64,000 bases of DNA from JANQKX01 sp039028695. GTDB taxonomy: Bacteria; Pseudomonadota; Alphaproteobacteria; Kiloniellales; Kiloniellaceae. The position numbers and the translations under genes are program-made. Shown one piece after another: positions 35,000-44,424 of the stretch. The stretch spans positions 1-64,000 of the forward strand of contig JBCCHN010000006.1 of the NCBI GenBank assembly GCA_039028695.1. The letters run 5' to 3'. Numbering within the stretch: position 1 is the first letter of the stretch; every line of letters begins with the position of its first letter. The notes under the pieces were generated by a model. It ran no database searches and was not told the origin of the DNA. It saw only the letters and a program-made list of their open reading frames with translations.

Positions 35000-36106
35000 A
35001 TGGTACCCATTGTTGCCGCGGGACGGCTTCGCAAGTCTCCCTTCCATCAATCAACCATCGATGAGGGTGCGGAATCCATGCTGACCTATAATCGGATGTT
35101 GATCCCGCGAGGATACGGCGACCGGGAGGCGGAGTACTGGCGCTTGATCAACGGCGTTACCATGTGGGATGTCGCTGTCCAACGCCAGGTACAATTGAAG
35201 GGACCGGATGCGGCTAGTCTTGCCCAGATACTCGCAACGCGTGATCTGTCAGGCCAGGTCGTCGGCCAAGGAAAGTACGTTGCGCTCTGTGACCATTGGG
35301 GCACTCTGATCAATGATCCAATCGTGCTGAAGATTGACGAGGACTGTTACTGGCTATCGATCGGCAACTCGGACATTTGGTTCTGGGCCCGATGTGTGGC
35401 CGGTGAACGGGGCTTGGATGTGGCGGTTAGCGAACCAGACGTTTCACCGCTGGCTGTTCAAGGACCCAAGGCCGACGACGTGGTTGCGTCGCTGTTTGGC
35501 GATTGGGTTCGTAGTTTGAAGTACTTCTGGTTCGGTGATGCGGAGATTGAGGGCATCCCCCTAAAGGTCGCGCGGTCTGGTTGGTCCAAGCAGGGCGGTT
35601 TCGAACTTTACCTGATGGATGGATCAAAAGGGGACCGCCTTTGGCAAATCGTAAAGGAAGCCGGAAGACCTTTTGATATCGGGCCTGGGTACCCCAACCC
35701 TTCGGAACGTACGGAAAGCGGACTTCTGAACTATGGGACTGACACCGACGAGGGGACGAACCCCTTTGAAGTCCGTATGGAAAAGTTTGTCGACCTTCAT
35801 GTGGATGACAACGTGATCGGTATAAAGGCCCTGCGCCGGATCAAGCAGGAAGGCGTCAAGCGGCATCAGTTGGGCATCATCTTGGATGGGCCCGAGGAAA
35901 ATGAAGATCAATCGATTTGGCTCGACATCGAAAAGAATGGCGCTGTCGTCGGCCATATGACGCATAAAGCCTGGTCGTATCGATTGCAGCGAATGATCGG
36001 CTTCGCATTGATCTCGGTCGAAGCTTCTCCCGGTGACACTGTCTTTGTCAATGACGCTCATCGCCGGATCGGTGGGACGCTTGTGCACCTGCCCTTCAAG
36101 GTTTGA
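35000..36106 (+). CDS. DmdA-like GcvT-fold demethylase
   Basis: A 368-residue protein, the usual length of dimethylsulfoniopropionate demethylase DmdA, with like blocks in order: LRKSPF near the N-terminus, GVTMWDVAVQRQVQLKGPDA, YWLSIGNSDIWFWA, VSPLAVQGPKADDV, VARSGWSKQGGFELYL and RTESGLLNYGTD. DmdA moves a methyl group from DMSP to tetrahydrofolate. The general match is clear; the DMSP-specific residues could not be checked, and other methylated substrates are possible. The start at 35000 keeps the conserved N-terminal segment. Confidence 0.75.
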   Translation: MVPIVAAGRLRKSPFHQSTIDEGAESMLTYNRMLIPRGYGDREAEYWRLINGVTMWDVAVQRQVQLKGPDAASLAQILATRDLSGQVVGQGKYVALCDHWGTLINDPIVLKIDEDCYWLSIGNSDIWFWARCVAGERGLDVAVSEPDVSPLAVQGPKADDVVASLFGDWVRSLKYFWFGDAEIEGIPLKVARSGWSKQGGFELYLMDGSKGDRLWQIVKEAGRPFDIGPGYPNPSERTESGLLNYGTDTDEGTNPFEVRMEKFVDLHVDDNVIGIKALRRIKQEGVKRHQLGIILDGPEENEDQSIWLDIEKNGAVVGHMTHKAWSYRLQRMIGFALISVEASPGDTVFVNDAHRRIGGTLVHLPFKV

Positions 36107-36166
36107 TGCTGGGCAAAATCCCGTCGTCGAGGTCTGATCAAGGAGAGTGAGCTGGCAAAGATCGAC

Positions 36167-37018
36167 GTGTTTTTAGCCGTGCTGATCGCCATGGCTTGGG
36201 GCTTCAGCTTCGTAATGATTTCTATCGGGATCGAATCCATCCCCCCGCTGTTGCTGTCCGCTATTCGCTTCACGTTGGTTGCAATTCCAGCAGTGTTCTT
36301 CCTACCGCCACCTAGGATCAGTTGGCGTGCCGTCGTTGCCTTTGGATTTGTACTCGGGGTTTTGAAGTTCTCGTTCTTGTTCGTGGGAATGGACGTTGGC
36401 ATGTCAGCTGGTCTTGCCTCCTTGATCATCCAATCGCAAGCGTTCTTCACGTTGATCCTGGCTGCGTTGCTGTTGAGACGGAAACCGTTGCGCCGTCAGC
36501 TTTGCGGGGTGGTGGTGGCATTCATCGGTATCGGCTTAGTCGCTACAACAGTAGACGCCAGCTCAACGCCCGCTGGTTTTACATTAGTCCTGCTCGCAGC
36601 CGTCGCCTGGGCATTTGCAAACATCATTCTGGACGAGGCTGGTGATGCTCAGATGCTGAACCTGGTCGTCTGGATGTCATTGGTACCACCGGTCCCGCTA
36701 TTCATGCTATCGCTGTATGTGGAAGGTGCTGACGCAGCCCTGAAGGTGATCGAGTCGGTAGAATGGTCGGCGATTGCCGCGGTCATTTACATTACTTACA
36801 TCGGAACGACATTGGGCTTTGCCGGGTGGGGACGACTGATCGCAAAATATGGTGCTGATCGTATCGCGCCCTTCGCGCTATTGATCCCGGTCTTCGGGAT
36901 GGCGAGTTCCGCTTTCGTGTTAGGCGAGAGTTTTGGACTAACGCGTACCTGTGGTGCGTTGCTCGTCCTTGGCGGTTTGGTCCTCACGGTTTGGTCCAAG
37001 CGACCTTCCACCCGTTGA
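36167..37018 (+). CDS. EamA-family (DMT superfamily) transporter
   Basis: A 283-residue protein with ten membrane helices in two EamA repeats (AWGFSFVMISIGIESIPP near the start; FVLGESFGL near the end). It may export or import a metabolite linked to the demethylase genes, with which it runs in one direction after 60 bases. The first conventional start is GTG 36167, but AAGGAGA at 36140-36146 lies 20 bases away; an in-frame CTG at 36152 is at the right spacing and would add the residues LAKID before it. Confidence 0.8.
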   Translation: MFLAVLIAMAWGFSFVMISIGIESIPPLLLSAIRFTLVAIPAVFFLPPPRISWRAVVAFGFVLGVLKFSFLFVGMDVGMSAGLASLIIQSQAFFTLILAALLLRRKPLRRQLCGVVVAFIGIGLVATTVDASSTPAGFTLVLLAAVAWAFANIILDEAGDAQMLNLVVWMSLVPPVPLFMLSLYVEGADAALKVIESVEWSAIAAVIYITYIGTTLGFAGWGRLIAKYGADRIAPFALLIPVFGMASSAFVLGESFGLTRTCGALLVLGGLVLTVWSKRPSTR

Positions 37019-37070
37019 TCGACGGCAAAACGTCCGCATCCATGATCGGTGCGACGCTTTCATCTTGTAT

Positions 37071-37179
37071 TGTCCGCAATGGTTCATTTCTTCCCTTCAA
37101 AGCCGCCGCTGGTCTGAGTCCGGTTCTGGGGTTAAAGCAGCCTGGATCTAAGCGTCTGCCGGACGGGTGGTTCTAGCCA
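37071..37179 (+). repeat. 109-bp dispersed repeat, copy A
   Basis: Matches 46087-46195 over 109 bases without gaps and with six mismatches. It lies in the 37019-37374 gap between the convergent EamA and RND genes, which holds no gene. Core landmarks: AAAGCCGCCGCTGGTCTGAG and GTCTGCCGGACGGGTGGTTC. Confidence 0.85.
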
Positions 37180-37374
37180 AGAACAGACAATTGCGCAGCA
37201 CCACAAGTGGGCCTCTTCAGGGTAATACTTGGATTAGCGGAAATTTTTCTCCCAAAACACTCGGAAGCCGATTCGCGTCGGTTCAAGCAACTTTGCTCTT
37301 ACCAAGCCAATCTAAACAAACCCAATGCTTAGGTGATCATATTTTGTCGCGATAGACCGGACCTCCGCTTCAGC

Positions 37375-40300
37375 TTAGCGTCGGTAAAAGGTGCTTTTGG
37401 TCGGCAATGCCTGGGCCGACCGTTTTAGATGTTTTCGGGGCCGCAATAGCAGATAACATAGAGGCGGCGTGACAATCAGCGTCAGTGGCGAAGCAACGGC
37501 AAGTCCTCCAATCATCATAGTCGCCATCGGCTCGAACAGGGCGCCGCCCGAAAGTGCCATGGGCACAAGACCAAACATCGTCGTGAGTGAGGTCAGCATG
37601 ATCGGCTTGGCACGCGCCTGGGCAGCCAGGACGATGGCATCACCCAACTCCGCTCCAGCACATTCGATATCAATTTGATTGATCAACACGATTGCATTGT
37701 TGATGATGATCCCCATCAATGACATCAGGCCCAGCATGGCAAAAAACGACAGGGGTTGACCGCCCAGCAGCATCGCAAAGGGCGCGCCAATCACAATCAG
37801 TGGGATTGTCAGAAAAGTTGCCAAGGACCTTCGCAGCGAGTTGAACTGAAAGATCAACGCGCCCAACATAACCCCAAGCGCAAGCGGCATGTTTTCCCCC
37901 ATTTGTGCCATCACATCGGCACTGTCCTCGAGCTCGCCGCTGATCGTGATCTCGTACTTTGGGCCGAGATCGAGACCATCCAACACCGGTTGAAGTCGCT
38001 CAAGTGTTTGCTGAGCGCTTAACTTGGCGCTCTTGCCTGAAACGACAATTCGGCGCAGCTGGTTTTCGCGCCGGATTTCGGAGAATTCGAGTACCGGGCG
38101 GAAGCTCGCAACCTGATCTACGGAGATCAGCTGGCCGCCTGTTGAGACGGTCAGATCCGCCAGGTCTTCCAAGCTATCGCGCCCCCCAGCACTTGCCCTC
38201 AGAACGATGGGAATTTGTTCATCACCTTCGCGAAATGTGGAGTAAGTTGTGCCGGAAAAATAGGCTTCCATAACCTCAGAGATGTCCCGCGAGGTAACAC
38301 CGAATTCGCGCGCTTTGTCTTGCGCGATATCGACCACGACCTTGATTACCTTGTTTCCCCAATCATTTTCGTTTTTTACAACGTGGGGGAGTTCAGAGAA
38401 GGCTAGCTCGATTTCTGATGCGGCGGACATAAGGACGTCGAGATCGGGACCGAAAATTTCCACGTCGACGATCCCCGACTCTGAGCCGCCCTGGGGCAGA
38501 CGGGTCACTCGGAAACGGGCTTCAGGAAACTGTTCGACGAAAACCCGCCGGGCGCGAGCAGCCATCTTCTCCGACGCATCTAAGCCGATGACGTTCACAT
38601 GGAAGAAGGCACTTGTCGGGTCTGGGTCTGCAGGGTTGAGGCCAAGATTGAAACGCGGTCCGCCGTCTCCCACAAAAACAGTAGTATTCACTACGTCCGG
38701 ATTTATCTCAGAGTTATTCAACCAATGCTGCACGCGAAGCGCCATGCGTTCGGTCTCTGAAATCGCTGCTTCTTTGGGTAGATCCATGTAGATCAGAAAA
38801 TCCGAGCGCTCGCTGAAGGGGAACATCTCGGACTTTAGCAGAGCGAACTGGCTGCCGCTCCATACAACGGCGCCCATTGCCAACGCTACCAAGGGCAAAC
38901 CGAATGGCAAGAGCCATCGCACCAAAGCGCCATAGGCGCGTTTGAGGTGCCCCGGCCCGGCCCCGGCCTTCGGGCTCCGGCGTAGCAATTTTGTGCAAAG
39001 ATAGGGCAGGATGTAAAGCGCAGTAAGCCAAGAACCCAACAACATGGACGATACCACGGCACCCAATGAATAGGCGAATTCGCCTTCGACACCGTTCATC
39101 AACAACATAGGGAGGAAAGCAGAGACAGTGGTAATCGAGGCCACGCCTAGGGGCACGACGAACTGTGCGCCCGCAGATTTCGCCGCCGCCACCGGATCCA
39201 TGCCCTGATCGATGCGGTTACCGATATCTTCCACAACGACGAGCCCATTGTCGACCAAAAGACCAAGCGAGATGATCACCGCGGCGATCGAGACTTGTTC
39301 GATATCCACGCCAATGAAACCCATAACCGCCAGTGCGAAACAAATGGTGAAGGGCACAATGCAGGCGATAACAATCGCTGAGCGGAATCCTAGAAACAGC
39401 AGCATTACGAAGAAAACAACGATGAATGTTTGACCCACGTTTTCGAGCGCGTTGTTGACTGCGTCTGTAACGACCGTTTCCTGAAAGGTCGAAACATTCA
39501 AGGCGATGCCAATTGGCTGATTGTTTTCAAAGTCGGTCATTGCCACCTGAAGCCGGTCGCCCAGGTCCTGAATATCAGTGTCCGCCGACATCTCCACCGC
39601 TGCGACGATCGCCGGCTCCCCATTGTAAAAGACCGGTTTTTCCTTGGGGTCCACGTAGCCTCTGCGTACGTCGATCAAGTCCGAGAGACGGACAAACCCC
39701 GCCAGCCCGCTAACCTGTGTGAGAACGCCACCGATGTCCTCAATGGAGCGCAGGTCCCCATTGGCTTCCAGAACGATCTTGGTGCCGTCGGCATCGATTT
39801 CACCCGCCGGCAGAATGACGTTCTGCGCTTGAAGGTCGTCGAGGAGTTGCTGCAACTGGATACCGACTGCGGCAAGCTTGCGGATGTCCACTTCCAGCCA
39901 GACCCGCTCTTCCTGCACACCGTAAAGGCTGACCTTGGTCACGCCATCCACGCGAAAGAGCGTCGTGCGGAGGTCTTCGGCCACGTCCTCCATTTCCGCC
40001 ATCGAATAACCGTCGCCGGTCAACGCCACAGTGGCGATGGAAACGTCGCCGTATTCAGTGTTTACCCGCGGCTCTGACGTGCCCTCAGGAAGCTCAACGC
40101 GAACAGCTTGCATCTTGTTGCGCAGGTCTTCCCACGCCGAATCGATATCGGCGCCGTAGATCGTGTCGAAGAGGTCGACATAGATGAGCACCTGACCGGT
40201 TGTGATGATCGTTTCTATATCTTCAACTTCGCCGATTTCACGGATTCGTCGCTCTATGGGAATGGCAATCAGCTCCTCTAGCCGCAAGGGCGACATGCCG

Positions 40301-40458
40301 TCAAAGGCCACTGCCACGGCGGCGGTCCGAATCGTGATCTCGGGGTTTTCGCGTTTGGGAATACCCATATAGGACATCAAACCAAGCGCGAGGATCGCCA
40401 ACATCATAAGGACTGTGAATCGGGTCTTTTCGAGACCGAAGCGTGTTAGGAAATCCAT
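37375..40458 (-). CDS. RND-family efflux pump inner-membrane subunit
   Basis: A 1027-residue AcrB-type transporter with twelve membrane helices, two large periplasmic domains and the internal repeat (helices near residues 12-30, 335-480, 530-550, 855-1010). The proton-relay helix reads GLLVDNGLVVVED: the first Asp of the AcrB Asp-Asp pair is kept and the second is Asn, as in some subfamilies. It starts one base after the adaptor gene and is transcribed with it. No outer-membrane TolC-like gene is near. The substrate is unknown. Confidence 0.9.
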   Translation of the reverse strand: MDFLTRFGLEKTRFTVLMMLAILALGLMSYMGIPKRENPEITIRTAAVAVAFDGMSPLRLEELIAIPIERRIREIGEVEDIETIITTGQVLIYVDLFDTIYGADIDSAWEDLRNKMQAVRVELPEGTSEPRVNTEYGDVSIATVALTGDGYSMAEMEDVAEDLRTTLFRVDGVTKVSLYGVQEERVWLEVDIRKLAAVGIQLQQLLDDLQAQNVILPAGEIDADGTKIVLEANGDLRSIEDIGGVLTQVSGLAGFVRLSDLIDVRRGYVDPKEKPVFYNGEPAIVAAVEMSADTDIQDLGDRLQVAMTDFENNQPIGIALNVSTFQETVVTDAVNNALENVGQTFIVVFFVMLLFLGFRSAIVIACIVPFTICFALAVMGFIGVDIEQVSIAAVIISLGLLVDNGLVVVEDIGNRIDQGMDPVAAAKSAGAQFVVPLGVASITTVSAFLPMLLMNGVEGEFAYSLGAVVSSMLLGSWLTALYILPYLCTKLLRRSPKAGAGPGHLKRAYGALVRWLLPFGLPLVALAMGAVVWSGSQFALLKSEMFPFSERSDFLIYMDLPKEAAISETERMALRVQHWLNNSEINPDVVNTTVFVGDGGPRFNLGLNPADPDPTSAFFHVNVIGLDASEKMAARARRVFVEQFPEARFRVTRLPQGGSESGIVDVEIFGPDLDVLMSAASEIELAFSELPHVVKNENDWGNKVIKVVVDIAQDKAREFGVTSRDISEVMEAYFSGTTYSTFREGDEQIPIVLRASAGGRDSLEDLADLTVSTGGQLISVDQVASFRPVLEFSEIRRENQLRRIVVSGKSAKLSAQQTLERLQPVLDGLDLGPKYEITISGELEDSADVMAQMGENMPLALGVMLGALIFQFNSLRRSLATFLTIPLIVIGAPFAMLLGGQPLSFFAMLGLMSLMGIIINNAIVLINQIDIECAGAELGDAIVLAAQARAKPIMLTSLTTMFGLVPMALSGGALFEPMATMMIGGLAVASPLTLIVTPPLCYLLLRPRKHLKRSAQALPTKSTFYRR

Positions 40459-40459
40459 T

Positions 40460-41581
40460 TCAATTGGCCTCGTGATCGGGCAGCAGCCGTACCTCCATCC
40501 CTTCTCTGAGGAAGGTTACGCCTTTAATCGCCACGCGCTCACCGGGCGTCAGTCCATCAATGATCAGGAATTTGTTCGCGCGGAGTCCAGCCATCGTTAC
40601 CTCGCGCCGCTGCACCGTGCTGGTCGTCACATCGAAAACAAAAACCTCAAGCTGGACGATGGAGTCCGGTCCGGCGCCCTCGGGCACCTCCACATCTGGG
40701 ATCGCGGCCGAAATTGGAATTAAATGACCCGTTGCGGCGGGCAGCGGGAACTCGAACGCCACTTCTACGGCCATCCCGGCCTTGATAATTGGCGACGTTT
40801 CGAGCAATTCAACCACCACTGGGAAGGATGATACTTGCCCCGCTCGCTCGCCCAGCTCGCTAACGACCGCAGTAAGTTTGATGGTAGGATCGTCCGCCAA
40901 TCGAATGACTGCCGGCGTCCCCACCACAAGCTTTCCAATAACATCGAAGCTCACAGAGAAGGACACTTCGAAATCGTTCTCTTCATAGAGAGAAAGAACC
41001 GTCTGCCCGACGGAAACGGTTGCGAAGCTCTCGACTTCAATAGAGTCTATGATTCCTTCGAATGGCGCGTAGAGTTTGGCGTCGGATAGGTCTTCCTCTG
41101 CCGCGACAAGATTTTTTTGGGCCTGCACCAGCCGGGCTCGGCTCTGGGCAACGGCCGTTCGGTCCTTGTTGCGCTGCACCACCGTACCAGAGCCTCTGTC
41201 CAACAACTTTTGTGATCGTTCGAGATCGGCTTCAGCCTGGTCCAAGGTGACCTGTGCTTCTTCGACGGATGCTTGACGGTTCTCAACCTGAGTCTCGAAC
41301 TGCTCCGAGTCCAGCTCGGCGAGCAGTTGCCCCTTAGAGACTCGTTCACCGACGTCGAGCGAGAGTCGACCCATCCGGCCGCCAACTTCGAATGAGAGAA
41401 CATTGAGTGCGCCGGGTTCCATTACGCCGGGGTAGCGGCGGACCGTCGTCCGTTCGGCATCCTCCACCAGCGCAGTGACCAACCCACGGACAGGAGGGGC
41501 CACATCAGTCTTATCATCCTCGGGCAAACACCCGAACAACAAAGGAACACTGATCAACACGAGCAATTTTGATATGGTCAC
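40460..41581 (-). CDS. RND efflux periplasmic adaptor (membrane-fusion lipoprotein)
   Basis: A 373-residue adaptor with lipobox LLFGC (Cys18), a barrel-sandwich hybrid split around a coiled-coil hairpin (SVEEAQVTLDQAEADLERSQKLLDRG and its return arm), then beta-barrel and membrane-proximal domains. It joins the inner-membrane pump at 37375-40458 to an outer-membrane channel encoded elsewhere. Start GTG 41581. It is divergent from the AraC-type gene. Confidence 0.9.
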   Translation of the reverse strand: MTISKLLVLISVPLLFGCLPEDDKTDVAPPVRGLVTALVEDAERTTVRRYPGVMEPGALNVLSFEVGGRMGRLSLDVGERVSKGQLLAELDSEQFETQVENRQASVEEAQVTLDQAEADLERSQKLLDRGSGTVVQRNKDRTAVAQSRARLVQAQKNLVAAEEDLSDAKLYAPFEGIIDSIEVESFATVSVGQTVLSLYEENDFEVSFSVSFDVIGKLVVGTPAVIRLADDPTIKLTAVVSELGERAGQVSSFPVVVELLETSPIIKAGMAVEVAFEFPLPAATGHLIPISAAIPDVEVPEGAGPDSIVQLEVFVFDVTTSTVQRREVTMAGLRANKFLIIDGLTPGERVAIKGVTFLREGMEVRLLPDHEAN

Positions 41582-41678
41582 GAAAATCCGCTCTCTAGCG
41601 CCTTGGCACTATGGACTATTTTCCTCTTGCTTCTAGGTTTTAGAGTAATCCATTCAATCGGAGGCAGACAGGACACAT

Positions 41679-42731
41679 ATGTCGAGAAATCGGACATTTC
41701 ACGCCAAAAAGCTCGGCAAAAGCAGTCACATCACGATTGCCACGACCACCGTGGCATTTGCTCTCGCCCAAGGGATGAGCATAGCTGAAATCGAGGCGGC
41801 CACCGATCTAAACAGAGAGGCTTTGGGTGATCCAGACGCACGTCTGAATGATAGGATACCCCATCAGATCTGGGTCGCTCTGGCTAAAAGGACTCAGAAT
41901 GAGGTGGCCCTTGGCATTGAGGCCGCTCGGGCGGCCCCTTTCACGGCGCTTGGTGGTCTGGCCCATGGTGCACAGTATGCGCCAACCTTGTACGATGCCT
42001 TGAGATTTCTAACCCGCAATGGGTCCATCTTGGCCGACCGCCTGGAGTTCGAGCTTGTTAGTAGGCCAAATGAGACCTTCCTTTCAGGAAGACACCCAAA
42101 CGATGAAATTGATCAAGGGCGGATGGCCGAAGTCGGTGCAGGCCTGCTGGCGCGGTTGGTGCGCGAGATTCTCGGTGTGACAACCCCCCCGTCTAGGGTC
42201 GAATTTGCATTCGAGCCGCTGGGACCAGCGGAGGCATACAGTACCTTTTTCCGCTGTCCTGTGATTTTTGAAAGGGATCAATCTGCTTTAGTCTACTCCA
42301 ATGAGACGATGTCAAAATCGATTCAATCAGCTGATCCCACCTTGTTTTCCTACATTGAAGAGCATTTTCGCATGACAATGCGACAAATGGAGGCCAAGCA
42401 ATTTAGTCCCCAGTTCATGCAACTTCGGGAAGCCATCGCTGATTCGGCGGCTTGCGGTGACTATCGGATTTCTGCCATCTGCCGTCGTGCCCGAATGAGC
42501 CCCCGTACGGCTCAGCGCGTCACTGCGGCGCAGGATACAACGCTACAGGCGATGATCGCCGATGCACGACTGTCGGCCTCTGAAGCACTACTGGCCGATC
42601 CGACCGTCCCGATAGAGAGGATTGCGACCCTGCTTGGTTACTCTGATGACCGCGCTTTTCGGCGGGCGTTTAACCGTTGGACCGGGGCAAGCCCATCGGC
42701 CTTCCGCAGATCGCGGCAGTCTGGCAAGTAA
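41679..42731 (+). CDS. AraC-family regulator (OruR/ArgR-type N-terminal domain)
   Basis: A 350-residue protein: an N-terminal arabinose-binding-like ligand domain typical of the OruR-like group (FTALGGLAHGAQYAPTLYDAL), and a C-terminal double HTH (YRISAICRRARMSPRTAQRV and VPIERIATLLGYSDDRAFRRAFNRWTGASPSAFR). It lies 97 bases from the divergent RND operon and is its likely regulator. The 284-base gap after it (42732-43014) holds no gene. Confidence 0.8.
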   Translation: MSRNRTFHAKKLGKSSHITIATTTVAFALAQGMSIAEIEAATDLNREALGDPDARLNDRIPHQIWVALAKRTQNEVALGIEAARAAPFTALGGLAHGAQYAPTLYDALRFLTRNGSILADRLEFELVSRPNETFLSGRHPNDEIDQGRMAEVGAGLLARLVREILGVTTPPSRVEFAFEPLGPAEAYSTFFRCPVIFERDQSALVYSNETMSKSIQSADPTLFSYIEEHFRMTMRQMEAKQFSPQFMQLREAIADSAACGDYRISAICRRARMSPRTAQRVTAAQDTTLQAMIADARLSASEALLADPTVPIERIATLLGYSDDRAFRRAFNRWTGASPSAFRRSRQSGK

Positions 42732-43014
42732 CGGTTTGAGTCAACTGGGGCGAAATGCCATCTCTGTTTAAAATCTCCTGTTAGGTAAAGATCACCATTT
42801 GCTAGTATTACCTATTAATACTCTTGGTAATTCTATAAAATCAGGTCCACTTTCTGGGCTATAGTGGTCGTCAATCCAGTCCGCCGCTGACGGAGAATAA
42901 TGGCCAACCATTGCCGTGTTCTGAATTGGGCGGAACGAATTCGGTGCTCAATTCAAGCCACAACAAGGTAGCGCAATCCCCACTGCGTCGCCTAGTTTTG
43001 TCCCGTGCAAAATT

Positions 43015-44226
43015 TTAGAATTGCTCAAGAAAGTGGCTTACTTCATCGATGAATTGTGAAAAGGCTGGTTCCGTATCTAGCAAAATATGGTTCTGACTTT
43101 CGAGTGTTACAAAATGTGCTCCAGGTATACCTGTCGCAAAGGCACGGCCGGCCTCGAGTGGGATCTCCCCATCACGACGCGCATGAAGGACAAGCGTGGG
43201 CGTTTGTACGTGATGGAGTCGATGGGATACGTCGATGTCGCCGAAAATTTCGTGCAGCTGATAGGCCACCTCGGGAGACACCGTTCGACGCTGCAACTCA
43301 TTAAACCAGGCCATCTGCTCCATGGACGCTCCTGGCATAAACCTTGATGTAAAAAGTTGGCGAAACGCCGGATTGTCTTGTCCCCAACCGGCCCGAATCA
43401 AAGTACTCATCGCTTCCCGCCGGCCAATTTCCACCGGGTCGTTTTGCTTGCGCCAGCCCTTGACGAAGCCACCGTAAAGGATCAAGTGAGTGACTCGATT
43501 GGGATGCCGTACCGCGTATTCGACAGACACTGCGCAGCCTTGCGAAATTCCAAATAGGGCAAATCGGTCTAGCCCTTGGGCATCGGCCACACTCTCCAGG
43601 TCCGCCACCATTGCTTCGAAAGTAAGGTCTGTCACATTTCGGTCTGAAAGACCATTCCCCCTTTCGTCGTATCTTACGAGAAGGTGGGTTCGAGCCAACT
43701 CCGTTATCCAATGACGCCAGATCGGGGATTCCCAATCAAATTCTAAGTGGGACATCCAATTTGCCGCCTTGATCAATGGTCTGCCTTGGCCCAGGCATGC
43801 GTAGGCGATCTGCACGTTGTCCGCGGTCTTACAGTATTGGATTTTTTGTACTAAGACCCTTTCCCGTTGACCTTCGTGTCTTTTGTCGTCGTTCCCCGCG
43901 ATCGGGTTGGGATCTAGTTTGCTTGCAACATCCCCGACAAACCGGAAGCCCCTACCGTGGGCGGTCTGGATCCAATTTTGCGATTTACCGTCGTCGCCAA
44001 TCGCTTGCCGGGCTGCCTTTATGCGGCTGCTCAAAGCAGAATCTGAAACCGTTCGGTCCGCCCATATAGTATCAAACAGCTCCTGCTTAGATATAACCCT
44101 ATCTCTGTTTTCAATCAGATAACACAGCAGGTCAAACACCTGAGGCTCGACGGCACAAACCTTATCTGCACGTCGAAGCTCAATGCGCCTCTTATCCAGG
44201 ATGAATTCGCCAAAGGAAAAAATCAT
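43015..44226 (-). CDS. Winged-helix regulator fused to an alpha/beta hydrolase
   Basis: A 403-residue one-component protein. Residues 1-100 are an OmpR/CadC-type winged helix (FDLLCYLIENRDRVISKQEL, WIQTAHGRGFRFVG). Residues 130-403 are an alpha/beta hydrolase with an intact triad: Ser228 in FGISQG, Asp352 in RRDGEIP and His380 in SQNHILL. No transmembrane segment separates them, so it should sense and perhaps cleave a cytosolic ester or lactone-like ligand. It is divergent from a diiron protein/OsmC operon, with TCAAG repeats between. The domain pair is known in databases but its ligands are largely unstudied. Confidence 0.8.
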   Translation of the reverse strand: MIFSFGEFILDKRRIELRRADKVCAVEPQVFDLLCYLIENRDRVISKQELFDTIWADRTVSDSALSSRIKAARQAIGDDGKSQNWIQTAHGRGFRFVGDVASKLDPNPIAGNDDKRHEGQRERVLVQKIQYCKTADNVQIAYACLGQGRPLIKAANWMSHLEFDWESPIWRHWITELARTHLLVRYDERGNGLSDRNVTDLTFEAMVADLESVADAQGLDRFALFGISQGCAVSVEYAVRHPNRVTHLILYGGFVKGWRKQNDPVEIGRREAMSTLIRAGWGQDNPAFRQLFTSRFMPGASMEQMAWFNELQRRTVSPEVAYQLHEIFGDIDVSHRLHHVQTPTLVLHARRDGEIPLEAGRAFATGIPGAHFVTLESQNHILLDTEPAFSQFIDEVSHFLEQF

Positions 44227-44277
44227 GGGATTCTGCTCGTGTTTGAACTGTAAATCGATGCCTTCAATTGGCGATAG

Positions 44278-44327
44278 TCAAGAATCATCAAGAATTCTTC
44301 AAGAGATATCCAACTCAAGTTCAAGCA
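44278..44327. promoter_or_regulatory. Array of TCAAG repeats, candidate binding site of the winged-helix fusion
   Basis: TCAAG occurs at 44278, 44288, 44299, 44315 and 44321; the first three are TCAAGAR at 10-11 base spacing, the helical-turn periodicity of OmpR/PhoB-type direct repeats. A 10-bp palindrome AAGAATTCTT (44290-44299) lies among them. The array stands in the region shared by the divergent genes at 43015-44226 and 44425-45366. Confidence 0.5.
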
Positions 44328-44424
44328 TCTGAGATCCTTAACCTATCAAATAAGGCTTCTGGAGTTGACGGGACAGATGGATTTTTCCCGTCCCACATGA
44401 AACTAAACCAAGGCGGAGCCTATC

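Noticed and set aside
39430..40077. A 215-codon plus-strand frame inside the RND pump gene
   Set aside because: Shadow of the strongly supported pump gene on the other strand.
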